A DNA stretch of 64,000 bases from Fluviicola sp. Its GTDB lineage: Bacteria > Bacteroidota > Bacteroidia > Flavobacteriales_D > Crocinitomicaceae. The stretch's first letter is position 1; every line of letters starts with the position of its first letter. The stretch is from contig NZ_JAQSWB010000008.1 of assembly GCF_029266855.1 (NCBI RefSeq), positions 203,668 to 267,667 on the forward strand. The letters run 5' to 3'. Shown here in pieces: positions 1 through 9,029 of the stretch. The notes beneath the pieces are model-generated. The model ran no database searches and was not told where the DNA came from. It saw only the letters and a list, made by a program, of their open reading frames with translations. The position numbers and the translations under genes are program-made.

Positions 1-273
1 TTGCTATTATGGATGCGTTTCATTTCTATTTCATTATACCAAATGTTTTATTTCTAAATGGTTTCAGTCTGCATCAAACACAGCATCAAGGAGAACATCC
101 AGAAATTTACGAGGCAAAGTTACGCCAAATAATCTATTCTAACATTACATAATTGTTAACAATCAACTAAGGTTATACACGTTACTTTTCATTCAATCAA
201 ACTCATATTATACAAGCTGTTAACTATTTTACACCACTCATCAATATTTCACTCGCCCGGAACAGTTTTTGGT

Positions 274-281
274 TATTTTTG
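274..281 (+). promoter_or_regulatory. Possible -7 promoter element
   Basis: TATTTTTG matches the Bacteroidota -7 consensus TAnnTTTG and lies 16 nt before the start codon of the dipeptidyl peptidase gene. No good TTTG -33 box is seen 19-21 nt upstream, so this is tentative. The rest of bases 1-297 is AT-rich and shows no supported gene. Confidence 0.3.
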
Positions 282-297
282 CCCAAAACAACTATGT

Positions 298-2460
298 ATG
301 AGAATTAAATTATTCATTTCCTTTATTTGCATCATTTCATTCGGATATGCTCAAAACCTAAGCGTTGAAAGCATTTGGAAGTCGGGTGAGTTTTATCCTA
401 ACCGTATTGAAGGCTTTACTGCTCTGAGTGACGGACAATCTTTCACTAAAATTGTCGAAGAAGGCAACAAGTATTTTTTAAAGAAATACCAGTTCAAAGA
501 CTACAAAGGTGCAGGAACTGTTCTTGTCAATTTATCAGAAATTAAATTTAACGGTAAAACACTCGAATTTGATGATGTAAAACTGAGTAAAAGCGGAAAA
601 TGGTTGTTGGTTCAGACGAATACGAATTCCATTTACAGACACAGCTATTCCACCACTTATTATGCATACAATATCCAGAGTAAAGAAACCCATAAGGTCC
701 ATAATTCGGATATCGCGCAAACGCTCGGAACATTTTCCCCGGATGAGACCAAACTGGGATACGTTTCCGGGAATAACTTATTTGTATACGATTTGGTAAA
801 TCACTCGAGCAAACAGATCACTTCGGACGGAAAACAGAATAGTATCATCAACGGGACAACTGATTGGGTTTACGAAGAAGAATTTGCGATCACACAAGGG
901 TTTGAATGGTCCCCGGATTCAAAATACGTGGCTTTCATGCGTTTTGATGAAACAGATGTGAAACAATTTCAAATGGCAATGTATGGGAAACTTTATCCTG
1001 ATGAGTATACTTTCAAGTATCCGAAAGCAGGTGAAGCGAATTCAAAAGTAACATTCCATATTGCAAACGTTGAAACTACAGGAGTTAAGAATGTAAACCT
1101 TGGGGAATATGAATACTTGCCGCGCTTTCAATGGTCACCGATCAAAAACGAAGTATTTGTTTCTACATTGAATCGCCACCAAAGCCAGGTTAAATACCAC
1201 TTGGTTACCAACCCGGAAGCTCCGACAGATCGTATTTTTTACGAAGAGCAAACAGACACTTACCTGGACGCAGACAATGTAATCTTGCTGAAAGACGGGA
1301 ACGCAATGCTTCGCACTTCTGAAAAGGACGGATACAACCACATTTACCACTTGACTTTTACAGGTAAATTAAGTCAGGTTACTTCAGGCAACTGGGATGT
1401 GATCGATTTATACGGTATCGACGAAAAAAAAGGAACGGTATTTTATTCTTCTTCTGAAAACGGCGCTATCAATAAGTCTCTTTATTCCATCAACTGGAAA
1501 GGAACGGATAAGAAATTAATTTCGAAAGCTGCCGGATATAACGACGCTGAATTTGCTCCGGGATTCAATTATTTCATCCGCACAAGCTCAACTGCAAACA
1601 CACTTCCCGTTTACACCCTTTGCGACCGCACAGGAAAAGAATTGCAGGTATTGGAAGCAAATGCGGAGCTTCAGAAAAAACTGGACGGAATGAACTTTAG
1701 CAAGAAGGAATTCATGCAGGTTGACGGTGCTGCCGGTAAATTGAATGCATGGATGATCAAACCGGCAAACTTTGACCCGAATAAGAAATACCCTGTTTAC
1801 TTCAACGTTTATTGCGGACCGGGAAGCAACATGGTTACAAATGATTATGACGGGCCAAACTACCTTTATCATCAGTTGCTTGCACAAAAAGGATACATTG
1901 TTTTTTGTGTGGACACAAGAGGAACTCAATTCCAGGGAGCGAAATTTAAAAAATCGACATACCTGCAATTAGGTAAACTGGAAACCGAAGATCTGATCGC
2001 AGTTGCTAAAAATCTTCAGAAGGAAACATTCGTTGATCCGAACAGAATCGGTATCATGGGATGGAGTTACGGGGGATTCATGACTTCTTTAGCCCTGACA
2101 AAAGGAGCTGATATATTCAAAATGGGGATTGCCGTGGCTCCTGTTACCAATTGGAGAAATTACGACAACATCTATACGGAACGCTTCATGAGAACACCTC
2201 AGGAAAATGCAAGCGGTTATGACGACAATTCTCCGGTGAATCATGCCGACAAGCTGAAAGGGAAATTCTTATTGATCCACGGTTCGGCGGATGATAATGT
2301 ACATTATCAAAACACAATGGAGTTCATTACAGCTTTGGTAAAAGCAAACAAGCAGTTTGATCTCTTTGTTTACCCGAACAAGAACCATGGTATTTACGGT
2401 GGGAATACAAGAAACCACCTTTATACAATGATGCTGGAATATACACTGAAAAACCTGTAG
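298..2460 (+). CDS. S9 family dipeptidyl peptidase (DPP IV-like)
   Basis: This is a secreted serine exopeptidase of the prolyl-oligopeptidase family, expected to remove N-terminal dipeptides from peptides in the periplasm or outside the cell. A signal peptide covers about residues 1-18 (ends GYAQ). A beta-propeller DPPIV N-terminal domain fills roughly residues 90-440, and an alpha/beta hydrolase domain follows from about 500. The catalytic triad is visible: Ser590 in GWSYGG, Asp665/666 in GSADDNVHYQ, and His697 in NHGIYGG. The 720-residue length is normal for bacterial DPP IV. A strong terminator follows, so it is probably transcribed alone. Substrate specificity (DPP IV versus related S9B enzymes) cannot be fixed from sequence alone. 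Confidence 0.92.
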   Translation: MRIKLFISFICIISFGYAQNLSVESIWKSGEFYPNRIEGFTALSDGQSFTKIVEEGNKYFLKKYQFKDYKGAGTVLVNLSEIKFNGKTLEFDDVKLSKSGKWLLVQTNTNSIYRHSYSTTYYAYNIQSKETHKVHNSDIAQTLGTFSPDETKLGYVSGNNLFVYDLVNHSSKQITSDGKQNSIINGTTDWVYEEEFAITQGFEWSPDSKYVAFMRFDETDVKQFQMAMYGKLYPDEYTFKYPKAGEANSKVTFHIANVETTGVKNVNLGEYEYLPRFQWSPIKNEVFVSTLNRHQSQVKYHLVTNPEAPTDRIFYEEQTDTYLDADNVILLKDGNAMLRTSEKDGYNHIYHLTFTGKLSQVTSGNWDVIDLYGIDEKKGTVFYSSSENGAINKSLYSINWKGTDKKLISKAAGYNDAEFAPGFNYFIRTSSTANTLPVYTLCDRTGKELQVLEANAELQKKLDGMNFSKKEFMQVDGAAGKLNAWMIKPANFDPNKKYPVYFNVYCGPGSNMVTNDYDGPNYLYHQLLAQKGYIVFCVDTRGTQFQGAKFKKSTYLQLGKLETEDLIAVAKNLQKETFVDPNRIGIMGWSYGGFMTSLALTKGADIFKMGIAVAPVTNWRNYDNIYTERFMRTPQENASGYDDNSPVNHADKLKGKFLLIHGSADDNVHYQNTMEFITALVKANKQFDLFVYPNKNHGIYGGNTRNHLYTMMLEYTLKNL

Positions 2461-2491
2461 TATAACCGCTTCAATTTTACAAACAAAATTC

Positions 2492-2526
2492 AAGGCCTGC
2501 AGATTCTTTTCCGCAGGCCTTTTTAG
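2492..2526 (+). terminator. Rho-independent terminator after the S9 peptidase
   Basis: The perfect 9-bp stem AAGGCCTGC / GCAGGCCTT (2492-2500 with 2513-2521) has a 12-nt loop and is followed by a T run. It lies 32 nt after the stop codon of the upstream gene. Confidence 0.85.
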
Positions 2527-2636
2527 CTATACCTTTTTACTGAAAAAAAGATTCGCACTTGCACATTATTGTATTCAATTCTTTATTAATTTAGTGCGGC
2601 TAATAAAATTGTTAGATAATACTCTTATAGATCATC

Positions 2637-3926
2637 ATGAGCAAAATTGCGAAAATCGAATTGGATGGGAAGGTTTACGAATTCCCGGTTGTACAAGGCA
2701 CTGAAAATGAATTGGCTATTGACATTTCAAAGCTTCGTCAGGAAACAGGATATGTAACTTTAGACACAGGTTATAAGAACACAGGTGCTACAACAAGTGC
2801 CATTACTTTTTTGGATGGTGAAGAAGGAATTCTTCGTTACCGCGGTTATCCTATCGAGCAACTTGCTGAAAAAGCAACTTTTATTGAAGTCGCTTATTTA
2901 TTAATCTATGGTGAATTGCCAACACAAACTCAACTGGATGATTTCATTTCAAGTATCACGAAACACACCCTGGTACATGAAGACATGAAACAATTCTTTG
3001 AAGCATACCCTGCTCAGGCTCACCCCATGGGAGTATTATCATCCATGGTTTGTTCCCTTTCCACATTCTACCCGGAATCATTGGATCCGAACAGAAGCGC
3101 GGAGAAAAAGAACAGAACGATCCTGCGCCTCTTAGCGAAATTGCCGACACTTGCTGCCTGGTCTTACAAAAACTCCATGCGTCACCCATTCATGTATCCA
3201 AAGAACGAATACGATTACGTAAAGAACTTCTTATACATGATGTTTGCAATGCCAACCGAAGATTACAAAGTGGATCCGGTGGTTGTTGACGCTTTGAATA
3301 AATTATTGATCCTTCATGCTGACCACGAACAAAACTGTTCCACATCTACAGTTCGAATCGTTGGGTCATCCCAGGCAAACTTATACGCATCTATCTCAGC
3401 AGGTATTTCTGCGCTTTGGGGACCGCTTCACGGTGGTGCCAACCAGGCAGTAATTGAAATGCTCGAAAAAATCCACAACGATGGCGGAGATGTAGACAAA
3501 TGGGTATTGAAAGCCAAAGACAAAGACGATCCGTTCCGTTTGATGGGATTCGGTCACCGCGTTTACAAAAACTTCGACCCGCGTGCAACGATCATTAAAA
3601 AAGCTGCCGATGATGTATTGGAAAAATTGAAGATCAGTGATCCTTTACTGGACATTGCTAAGAAATTGGAGAAATATGCTTTGGAAGATGAGTACTTCAA
3701 ATCAAGAAGCTTGTATCCGAACGTAGATTTCTATTCCGGAATCATCTACAAAGCATTGGGAATTCCATCTGAAATGTTTACCGTAATGTTTGCATTAGGC
3801 CGTTTACCGGGATGGATCGCACAATGGAAAGAAATGTCCGAAGGCGGAGAACCGATCGGTCGTCCGAGACAAATCTACACAGGTGAAAAAACAAGACAAT
3901 ACGTAGAGATTACAAAAAGAGGATAA
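2637..3926 (+). CDS. gltA: Citrate synthase
   Basis: The enzyme condenses acetyl-CoA and oxaloacetate to citrate, the entry step of the TCA cycle, in the cytoplasm. The 429-residue protein matches the type II (hexameric, NADH-sensitive class) bacterial enzyme in length. Characteristic motifs are ALWGPLHGGANQ (active-site His), GFGHRVYKNFDPRA (second His and the CoA/citrate-binding region) and NVDFYSG (catalytic Asp). The N-terminal beta-strand extension (KIAKIELDGKVYEFPV) is typical of gltA. The gene sits between two strong terminators and so is monocistronic. The ATG at 2637 fits family starts. Confidence 0.97.
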   Translation: MSKIAKIELDGKVYEFPVVQGTENELAIDISKLRQETGYVTLDTGYKNTGATTSAITFLDGEEGILRYRGYPIEQLAEKATFIEVAYLLIYGELPTQTQLDDFISSITKHTLVHEDMKQFFEAYPAQAHPMGVLSSMVCSLSTFYPESLDPNRSAEKKNRTILRLLAKLPTLAAWSYKNSMRHPFMYPKNEYDYVKNFLYMMFAMPTEDYKVDPVVVDALNKLLILHADHEQNCSTSTVRIVGSSQANLYASISAGISALWGPLHGGANQAVIEMLEKIHNDGGDVDKWVLKAKDKDDPFRLMGFGHRVYKNFDPRATIIKKAADDVLEKLKISDPLLDIAKKLEKYALEDEYFKSRSLYPNVDFYSGIIYKALGIPSEMFTVMFALGRLPGWIAQWKEMSEGGEPIGRPRQIYTGEKTRQYVEITKRG

Positions 3927-3949
3927 TATCTACTTAAAAATAAATAAGG

Positions 3950-3985
3950 AGGGGACGCGAAGCATCGCGTCCCCTTTCTTTTTCA
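3950..3985 (+). terminator. Rho-independent terminator after gltA
   Basis: The perfect 10-bp GC-rich stem AGGGGACGCG / CGCGTCCCCT (3950-3959 with 3966-3975) has a 6-nt loop and is followed by TTCTTTTTC. Confidence 0.9.
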
Positions 3986-4069
3986 TAATTCCCATCTGTC
4001 ACTATAAAATAGTGATCCTGTTTTAGAACCAGGATACCCAAGCTTTATTCCAATATTAAAGTATAAATA

Positions 4070-4148
4070 AAGCATAGTTAAAGCATAGATGAAGCATAGA
4101 TATAGCGACGTTTGTATAGTTATTTAACATAGTGAATGTGTATTTAAC
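4070..4148 (+). repeat. Dispersed conserved element, copy A (degenerate 11-mer repeats plus 51-nt core)
   Basis: Three imperfect 11-nt repeats (4070-4080, 4081-4091, 4092-4102) overlap the start of a core (4098-4148) containing ATATAGCGACGTTTGTATA. The core aligns without gaps to the reverse complement of 43130-43180, with 48 of 51 bases identical. It ends 150 nt before the ATG of the downstream gene. Confidence 0.8.
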
Positions 4149-4265
4149 CACTAATAACCAATCAAGAATCACTAATCTGATTGAATTAAACAAAATCAAT
4201 TTAGTACACACTCAAACTTATCCGAACCATAATTTACTCGTAAACAAATAGATAGAATTGAAAAG

Positions 4266-4273
4266 TAGCTTTG
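4266..4273 (+). promoter_or_regulatory. Possible -7 promoter element of the small T9SS gene
   Basis: TAGCTTTG matches TAnnTTTG. A transcript would start near 4280, giving a leader of about 20-30 nt. No convincing -33 TTTG is visible at the expected spacing. Confidence 0.35.
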
Positions 4274-4298
4274 TTTCACTATAACGGAATCATAAACT

Positions 4299-5354
4299 AT
4301 GCTTACTATAATGAGACGGATTACTTTCATTCTTCAACAATTCAGCGTGATCACACTTCTATGTGTCGCCTTCACTCAAACATCATCTGCCCAGTGTCCT
4401 TCCGGAACCCTTGGGGTTACGGGAGCCGGATGTGGCTGTTTATCAGGTTGTAATTTAACGAGCCTGGGCGGACCGAACTGCTCCCCTTCAGTTGGTGGAG
4501 ACTGTACCGGCGGACAGCGAAGCATGTCGGAAGATATTGTGGTTCCTGCCGGCTGTACCTATACTGTCACGGCAACCATGAGACCAAGAGCCGGCGGGTG
4601 CACCTCTTCAGGAGGAGATGCCGGAGACCAGGTAAAAGTGGATATTTCCGGAGGTGGTAAAGGATTTCAAACCGGAAGCTCCAATGCAATCTTGAATGAT
4701 AGTTATACTTTGGCCGGACCGGGTACCATCCGTGTTTCGGGAACAGCAAATCGCGCAGATGAGATCATTACTTATACCACTACATTCAGTGGAGCTGCCT
4801 GTGTAAACTGCATGAGTGTTCTTCCCGTGGAATTAACTTCCTTCCAGGTTTCATTGGAAAACAAAGCCGTTGCATGTGACTGGTGGACAGAAACCGAATT
4901 GAATAACGATTTTTTCACCGTAGAACGAAGCCTCGACGGAATTCATTTCGAAGCCATTGCTTATTTAAAAGGAGCCGGAACAAGCCTGGATCCTTTGCAT
5001 TACAAGATCTATGATTACGATCCTTACCTGGATGTAATAAGTTATTACCGTTTGTCTCAAACCGATTTAAACGGGATTACGCGGCTACATGATACCCGTT
5101 CGATCAAACCTGAAAGAACGAATGAATTGACTATCTCCCCGAATCCGTCAAACGGAACCATTAAAATCACGGGGGATTACACTACCCTACTTGGCTCGAA
5201 ACTGTTTGATACATCCGGAAGAGAAATTGCGCTGAATCATTCTTCCACCGAAATCAACGAGATTACCGTTTCTTCATTACCAATCGGAGTTTACACACTC
5301 GTATATTTTGATAATGAAGAAACGATCTCTGAACGTATTATCGTAATTCCTTAA
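4299..5354 (+). CDS. Small T9SS-secreted protein with type A sorting domain
   Basis: This is a secreted protein of unknown function. A signal peptide ends near TSSAQ; the second ATG at 4311 (MRRITFILQQ) gives a more typical signal sequence than the first ATG. Residues 30-170 form a Cys- and Gly-rich region (CPSGTLGVTGAGCGC) that I do not recognise. From LPVELTSFQ (about residue 180) comes the linker domain common before T9SS sorting domains. The type A sorting domain starts at about residue 275 with ISPNPSNGTI and ends ERIIVIP. The sorting domain would direct export across the outer membrane and then be cleaved. The gene is convergent with the methyltransferase gene and overlaps it by 4 nt. 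Confidence 0.8.
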   Translation: MLTIMRRITFILQQFSVITLLCVAFTQTSSAQCPSGTLGVTGAGCGCLSGCNLTSLGGPNCSPSVGGDCTGGQRSMSEDIVVPAGCTYTVTATMRPRAGGCTSSGGDAGDQVKVDISGGGKGFQTGSSNAILNDSYTLAGPGTIRVSGTANRADEIITYTTTFSGAACVNCMSVLPVELTSFQVSLENKAVACDWWTETELNNDFFTVERSLDGIHFEAIAYLKGAGTSLDPLHYKIYDYDPYLDVISYYRLSQTDLNGITRLHDTRSIKPERTNELTISPNPSNGTIKITGDYTTLLGSKLFDTSGREIALNHSSTEINEITVSSLPIGVYTLVYFDNEETISERIIVIP

Positions 5355-6499
5355 TCTTCTGATTTTTCAACTCCCTTTTTCGATCCTTCGTAGATTGAAT
5401 ACTTTCTGAATGAGCATTCCAGGTCGCCGTTGAAAAGTTTGTATTTCTTATCCGGCTTCAATGCAAGGTATTTGAAACCTGCTTCACTGGATGAAATGAC
5501 AAAGCAGGTATAGCCTAATAGGCGGTGTTTCATAATACTACCCAGTGTTCCATACAATTCCTCAACATCCGTTTCCAGGCGTTCACCATACGGAGGATTG
5601 GTTATAAGAACTGCCGGACCTTCCGGAAAAGGAAATTCATCTACTGCGGCATTGTGTACCTCAACAAACCTTCCGAATGAAAATCCGCGGAGATTTCTTT
5701 TGGTTTTCATCACCATTTGAGAATCAATATCACCACCGATCAATGTGCACGGAAGTTCTTTGACTACTTTATTGGCTTTTGAATGGATCTCTTCCCATAG
5801 ATCCGAATCGAAATTAGCCATATTCTTGAACGCATAATGTGTTCTTTCGATGTTTGACGGAATTCCGGCAGCTAACAGTGCAGCTTCAATTAAAATTGTT
5901 CCCGAACCGCAAAACGGATCGATCAGGGTTGTTTTCTTATCCCATTCGCTCATACGTAAAAGAGCTGCAGCAACCACTTCATTTAATGGTGCATCACCGG
6001 TGGATTGACGATATCCTCTTTGAAACAAAGGCAAACCGCTTGTATTGATTGAAAGTATCCCCTCATTCTCGCGAACATACAAATCAATTACCACTTGTGG
6101 CGTTTTCACATTGATATCCGGTCTTTCTCCTTTTACATCCCTGAAATGATCCACGATCGCATCTTTGATCAATAAGAACGGAAACTGGGAATGATTAAAG
6201 ATGGTCGAATTCACAGCACCTTTAACAGCAAAGGTTTTCCGTACATCAAACAGTGAAGACCAATTGATTTTCGATGCTTCGGTATACAGGTCATTCTCTG
6301 TCTTGACAGCGAACTTACGTAACTCAACCAAAACAGAGATCGCACAGCGAACGTGCAGGTTCAGAAAATACACATCTTTCCAGTCGCCTTCAATCTGAAC
6401 AGCTCTATTCAGTTTTGTACTATCGGGAAATCCAAGTTCATTTAGTTCATCAGCGAGTACATCCTCCAAACCATAAAATGTCTTAAGTACTATTTTCAT
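5351..6499 (-). CDS. THUMP domain class I SAM-dependent RNA methyltransferase
   Basis: The protein resembles the N-terminal (RlmL-type, 23S rRNA m2G) half of RlmKL and the YpsC/LarC-like THUMP methyltransferases. A ferredoxin-like/THUMP RNA-binding region spans about residues 1-155. A Rossmann methyltransferase domain follows, with FCGSGTILIEAAL as the SAM-binding loop and NPPYGERL as the catalytic N6/N2-amine motif. The 382-residue length matches the stand-alone family. It is a cytoplasmic enzyme expected to methylate a guanine in 23S rRNA, but the exact position cannot be assigned. The start at 6499 fits the conserved N-terminus (IVLKTFYGLEDVLADEL). Confidence 0.9.
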   Translation of the reverse strand: MKIVLKTFYGLEDVLADELNELGFPDSTKLNRAVQIEGDWKDVYFLNLHVRCAISVLVELRKFAVKTENDLYTEASKINWSSLFDVRKTFAVKGAVNSTIFNHSQFPFLLIKDAIVDHFRDVKGERPDINVKTPQVVIDLYVRENEGILSINTSGLPLFQRGYRQSTGDAPLNEVVAAALLRMSEWDKKTTLIDPFCGSGTILIEAALLAAGIPSNIERTHYAFKNMANFDSDLWEEIHSKANKVVKELPCTLIGGDIDSQMVMKTKRNLRGFSFGRFVEVHNAAVDEFPFPEGPAVLITNPPYGERLETDVEELYGTLGSIMKHRLLGYTCFVISSSEAGFKYLALKPDKKYKLFNGDLECSFRKYSIYEGSKKGVEKSED

Positions 6500-6581
6500 A
6501 AAGCGAATTCAATTATAAGTTGACAAAAGTAGATAAAAGGTAAGAGCTTTTCTTAATAGCAGAGAAATAAAGCAAAACAAG

Positions 6582-8906
6582 ATGCGTTTAGGTAAAAAAA
6601 AATTACTTTTGATTTTAATGCAATTAGCAAAGCGACTAACTATAATCTTATTTATAAGCGCCATCCCTTTATTCGTTCAATCTCAAGGGGTTGGAGTCGT
6701 ATTGAGTGGTGGCGGCGCTTCCGGTTTTGCTCACATTGGAGTCCTCAAGGCATTAGAAGAAAATAATATCCCGATAAATTACATTACCGGAACTTCATCC
6801 GGTGCCCTGGTTGGCGCAATGTATGCCAGTGGTTATTCTCCCAAGGAAATTGAAGATTATGTACTAAGCACGAAGTTTCAGCTGATGTCTCAGGGAGCAA
6901 TTGAACAGCGTTATGAGTTTCTGCTGCGAGAAGACAACGAGAATGCCTCGGGCATCAGTTTCCCTTTTTCGCTGGATAGTCTTTTCAATAAATCATTGCC
7001 CACTAATTTTATCCGGCCGGAATTACTTGATTTTGAAATGCTGCGTTTGTTTGGTGCTGGAGGTGCTTCCCACCAATATAATTTTGACAGTCTTTTTGTA
7101 CCATTCCGCTGTGTTGCGAGTGATATTGTAGCAAAGAAAGGGGTTGTATTTTCCGGTGGACAGCTGAATGAGGCCGTCAGAGCATCCATGACTTTCCCCT
7201 TTTATGTAAATCCTATCCGCATTAACGGGGTTCTTTATTTCGACGGCGGGCTATACAACAACTTCCCTTCCGATGTCATGTACAATAGCTTTCCTGTTGA
7301 TTTTATCATCGGAAGCAATGTTTCATACAATGCCTCTCCACCGACAGAAGATGATTTGATCAGTCAGCTGACAAATATGCTCGTGTCCCACACTTCGTTT
7401 AAGATTCCTTGTGAATCCGGAATTATTATCGAACCGAAATCAAAGATCAGCACCTTTGATTTTGAAGGAGTGGATGAAGCAATTGACGCCGGTTATCGAT
7501 CTACCATCGCTATGATGGACAGCATTAAGAAAATGCTTGATTCCAGGGTCTCAACTGCGGAACTGGATAAGCGCAGGTCAGCATTCAAGGCCAGCGTTCA
7601 CCCGCTTGTTATCTCAGAAGTAAATACTACCAACAAATTCGGGCTGGATGAGAGTTATGTCCGGAAATCCATTCTAAAGAATAAAAAAGGAGAGTTGATC
7701 TCCGGAACCCGATTCAAAAGACGTTATTTCAGAACATATGCCACGCCCCAAATTAAATACCTGTTCCCTACACTGGAAGCAAAAGCAGATTCGACTTACA
7801 GTTTGAATATCAAGGTAACCGAATCAAAACCCTTTCGGATTGATCTTGGAGGAATTGTCAGTACGCGGGCAATCAACACCGGTTTTGTTCAGCTCAATTA
7901 CATGCGGCTGGACCGTTTTGCCAGTACTATCCAGGTCGGTGGTTATTTTGGTAAGTTCTACAACTCGGGAAGAGCAAACATAGATTTGCATTTCCCTTCG
8001 TATTACCCTATTTCCGCAAGTATTTACGGAGTTATTAATCGCTGGGATTATTTTAAGAGTTTCACTACTTTTTTCGATGATGAAAAACCATCGTTCCTTG
8101 TTCAGAATGAAGCCTATGTAGGTGGCGGAATCAAATTACCGCTTTTCAATAATTCCAAGTTTGTTCTGGATTACAGGCATTTTGAAACCCAGGACCGTTA
8201 CTATCAGAGTTCGGAATTCACCAATAAGGATACTACAGACAAAACCATTCTGTTTGGGAACACCCTCATCCTGACCCTGGAACACAATTCACTGAACAGG
8301 AAACAATGGGCCTCCGCCGGGACACTTGCTCAATTCAAAGCTATTTACAGCGGAGCACAGGAACACAGTGTTGCCGGATCAACTTCGATAGAACATTACG
8401 ATTACAGAAATGGCCATCATTGGGTTAATATTCGCGGGGAAATTCAAAACTTCCCCCTTAGCACAAAGTATTTTTCCTTTGGGATACACGGATTGGCCAG
8501 CATAACAAATCTTTCCCCCTTGAAGAATTACACGGCAACACTTTTAAACATGAATGCATTCCAACCGCTGCCGGATTTACAAACTTATTTTTTCTCTGAA
8601 TACCGCTCCCCGCAATATATCGGAGGTGGTCTCAATATTATTTTTTCACTCAGAAAGAATATCGACATCCGCTTTGACGGATATTGGTACCAGCCATTCA
8701 TTTCGATTGCCAAAAACGATGACGGTACATTTGGATATACAAAACCATTCAAAGGAGAATCACAGGTTGCATCCTTATCTGCCATTTATCATTCGCCCTT
8801 GGGCCCGATAAGAGCTTCATTGAATTATTTCCCCAAGCAAAAAAGTCCATTGGCCTTCCAGTTCACTTATGGTTTTATCATTTTCCACGAACGGGCATTC
8901 CGTTAG
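6582..8906 (+). CDS. Patatin-like phospholipase with C-terminal outer-membrane barrel
   Basis: This is a lipid acyl hydrolase fused to a BamA/Omp85-like barrel, the PlpD-type architecture of type Vd secretion. After a signal sequence, the patatin domain (about residues 35-235) shows the oxyanion motif LSGGGASGF, the nucleophile motif GTSSG and the Asp motif DGGLYNNFP. A POTRA-like region then leads into a C-terminal beta-barrel (about 390-774) that ends in an aromatic-containing terminus (RAFR). The start is uncertain: the ATG at 6618 (MQLAKRLTIILF) yields a tidier signal peptide than the ATG at 6582. The patatin domain may be displayed or released at the cell surface. Confidence 0.88.
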   Translation: MRLGKKKLLLILMQLAKRLTIILFISAIPLFVQSQGVGVVLSGGGASGFAHIGVLKALEENNIPINYITGTSSGALVGAMYASGYSPKEIEDYVLSTKFQLMSQGAIEQRYEFLLREDNENASGISFPFSLDSLFNKSLPTNFIRPELLDFEMLRLFGAGGASHQYNFDSLFVPFRCVASDIVAKKGVVFSGGQLNEAVRASMTFPFYVNPIRINGVLYFDGGLYNNFPSDVMYNSFPVDFIIGSNVSYNASPPTEDDLISQLTNMLVSHTSFKIPCESGIIIEPKSKISTFDFEGVDEAIDAGYRSTIAMMDSIKKMLDSRVSTAELDKRRSAFKASVHPLVISEVNTTNKFGLDESYVRKSILKNKKGELISGTRFKRRYFRTYATPQIKYLFPTLEAKADSTYSLNIKVTESKPFRIDLGGIVSTRAINTGFVQLNYMRLDRFASTIQVGGYFGKFYNSGRANIDLHFPSYYPISASIYGVINRWDYFKSFTTFFDDEKPSFLVQNEAYVGGGIKLPLFNNSKFVLDYRHFETQDRYYQSSEFTNKDTTDKTILFGNTLILTLEHNSLNRKQWASAGTLAQFKAIYSGAQEHSVAGSTSIEHYDYRNGHHWVNIRGEIQNFPLSTKYFSFGIHGLASITNLSPLKNYTATLLNMNAFQPLPDLQTYFFSEYRSPQYIGGGLNIIFSLRKNIDIRFDGYWYQPFISIAKNDDGTFGYTKPFKGESQVASLSAIYHSPLGPIRASLNYFPKQKSPLAFQFTYGFIIFHERAFR

Positions 8907-8931
8907 AAGAAGCTCAGAAGTTCCAAGAGTT

Positions 8932-8949
8932 TAACAGTTCAAACTGTTA
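8932..8949. repeat. Short inverted repeat after the patatin gene
   Basis: TAACAGTT, two bases, then AACTGTTA forms an 8-bp perfect inverted repeat 26 nt after the stop codon. No T run follows, so it may be a weak terminator or an mRNA 3'-end hairpin. Confidence 0.4.
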
Positions 8950-9029
8950 TCCGCTAACTTTGAACTTTTTGAACTATCGATCCTTTTAACTTTCGAGATT
9001 ACTAGTATCTTCGTATCAAATTTGAAGAA

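Larger units (their letters stand above)
3986..4298. other. Intergenic region with VNTR-linked conserved element
   Basis: This gene-free stretch between gltA and the small T9SS gene contains three degenerate 11-nt units (AAGCATAGATG type, 4070-4102). They run into a 51-nt sequence (4098-4148) that recurs in inverted orientation at 43130-43180. A -7-like TAGCTTTG is present at 4266-4273. No small ORF or RNA gene could be supported. Confidence 0.7.

Noticed and set aside
1588..1968. 126-codon minus-strand frame inside the dipeptidyl peptidase
   Set aside because: It is a shadow of the S9 gene, with no signal, motif or promoter.
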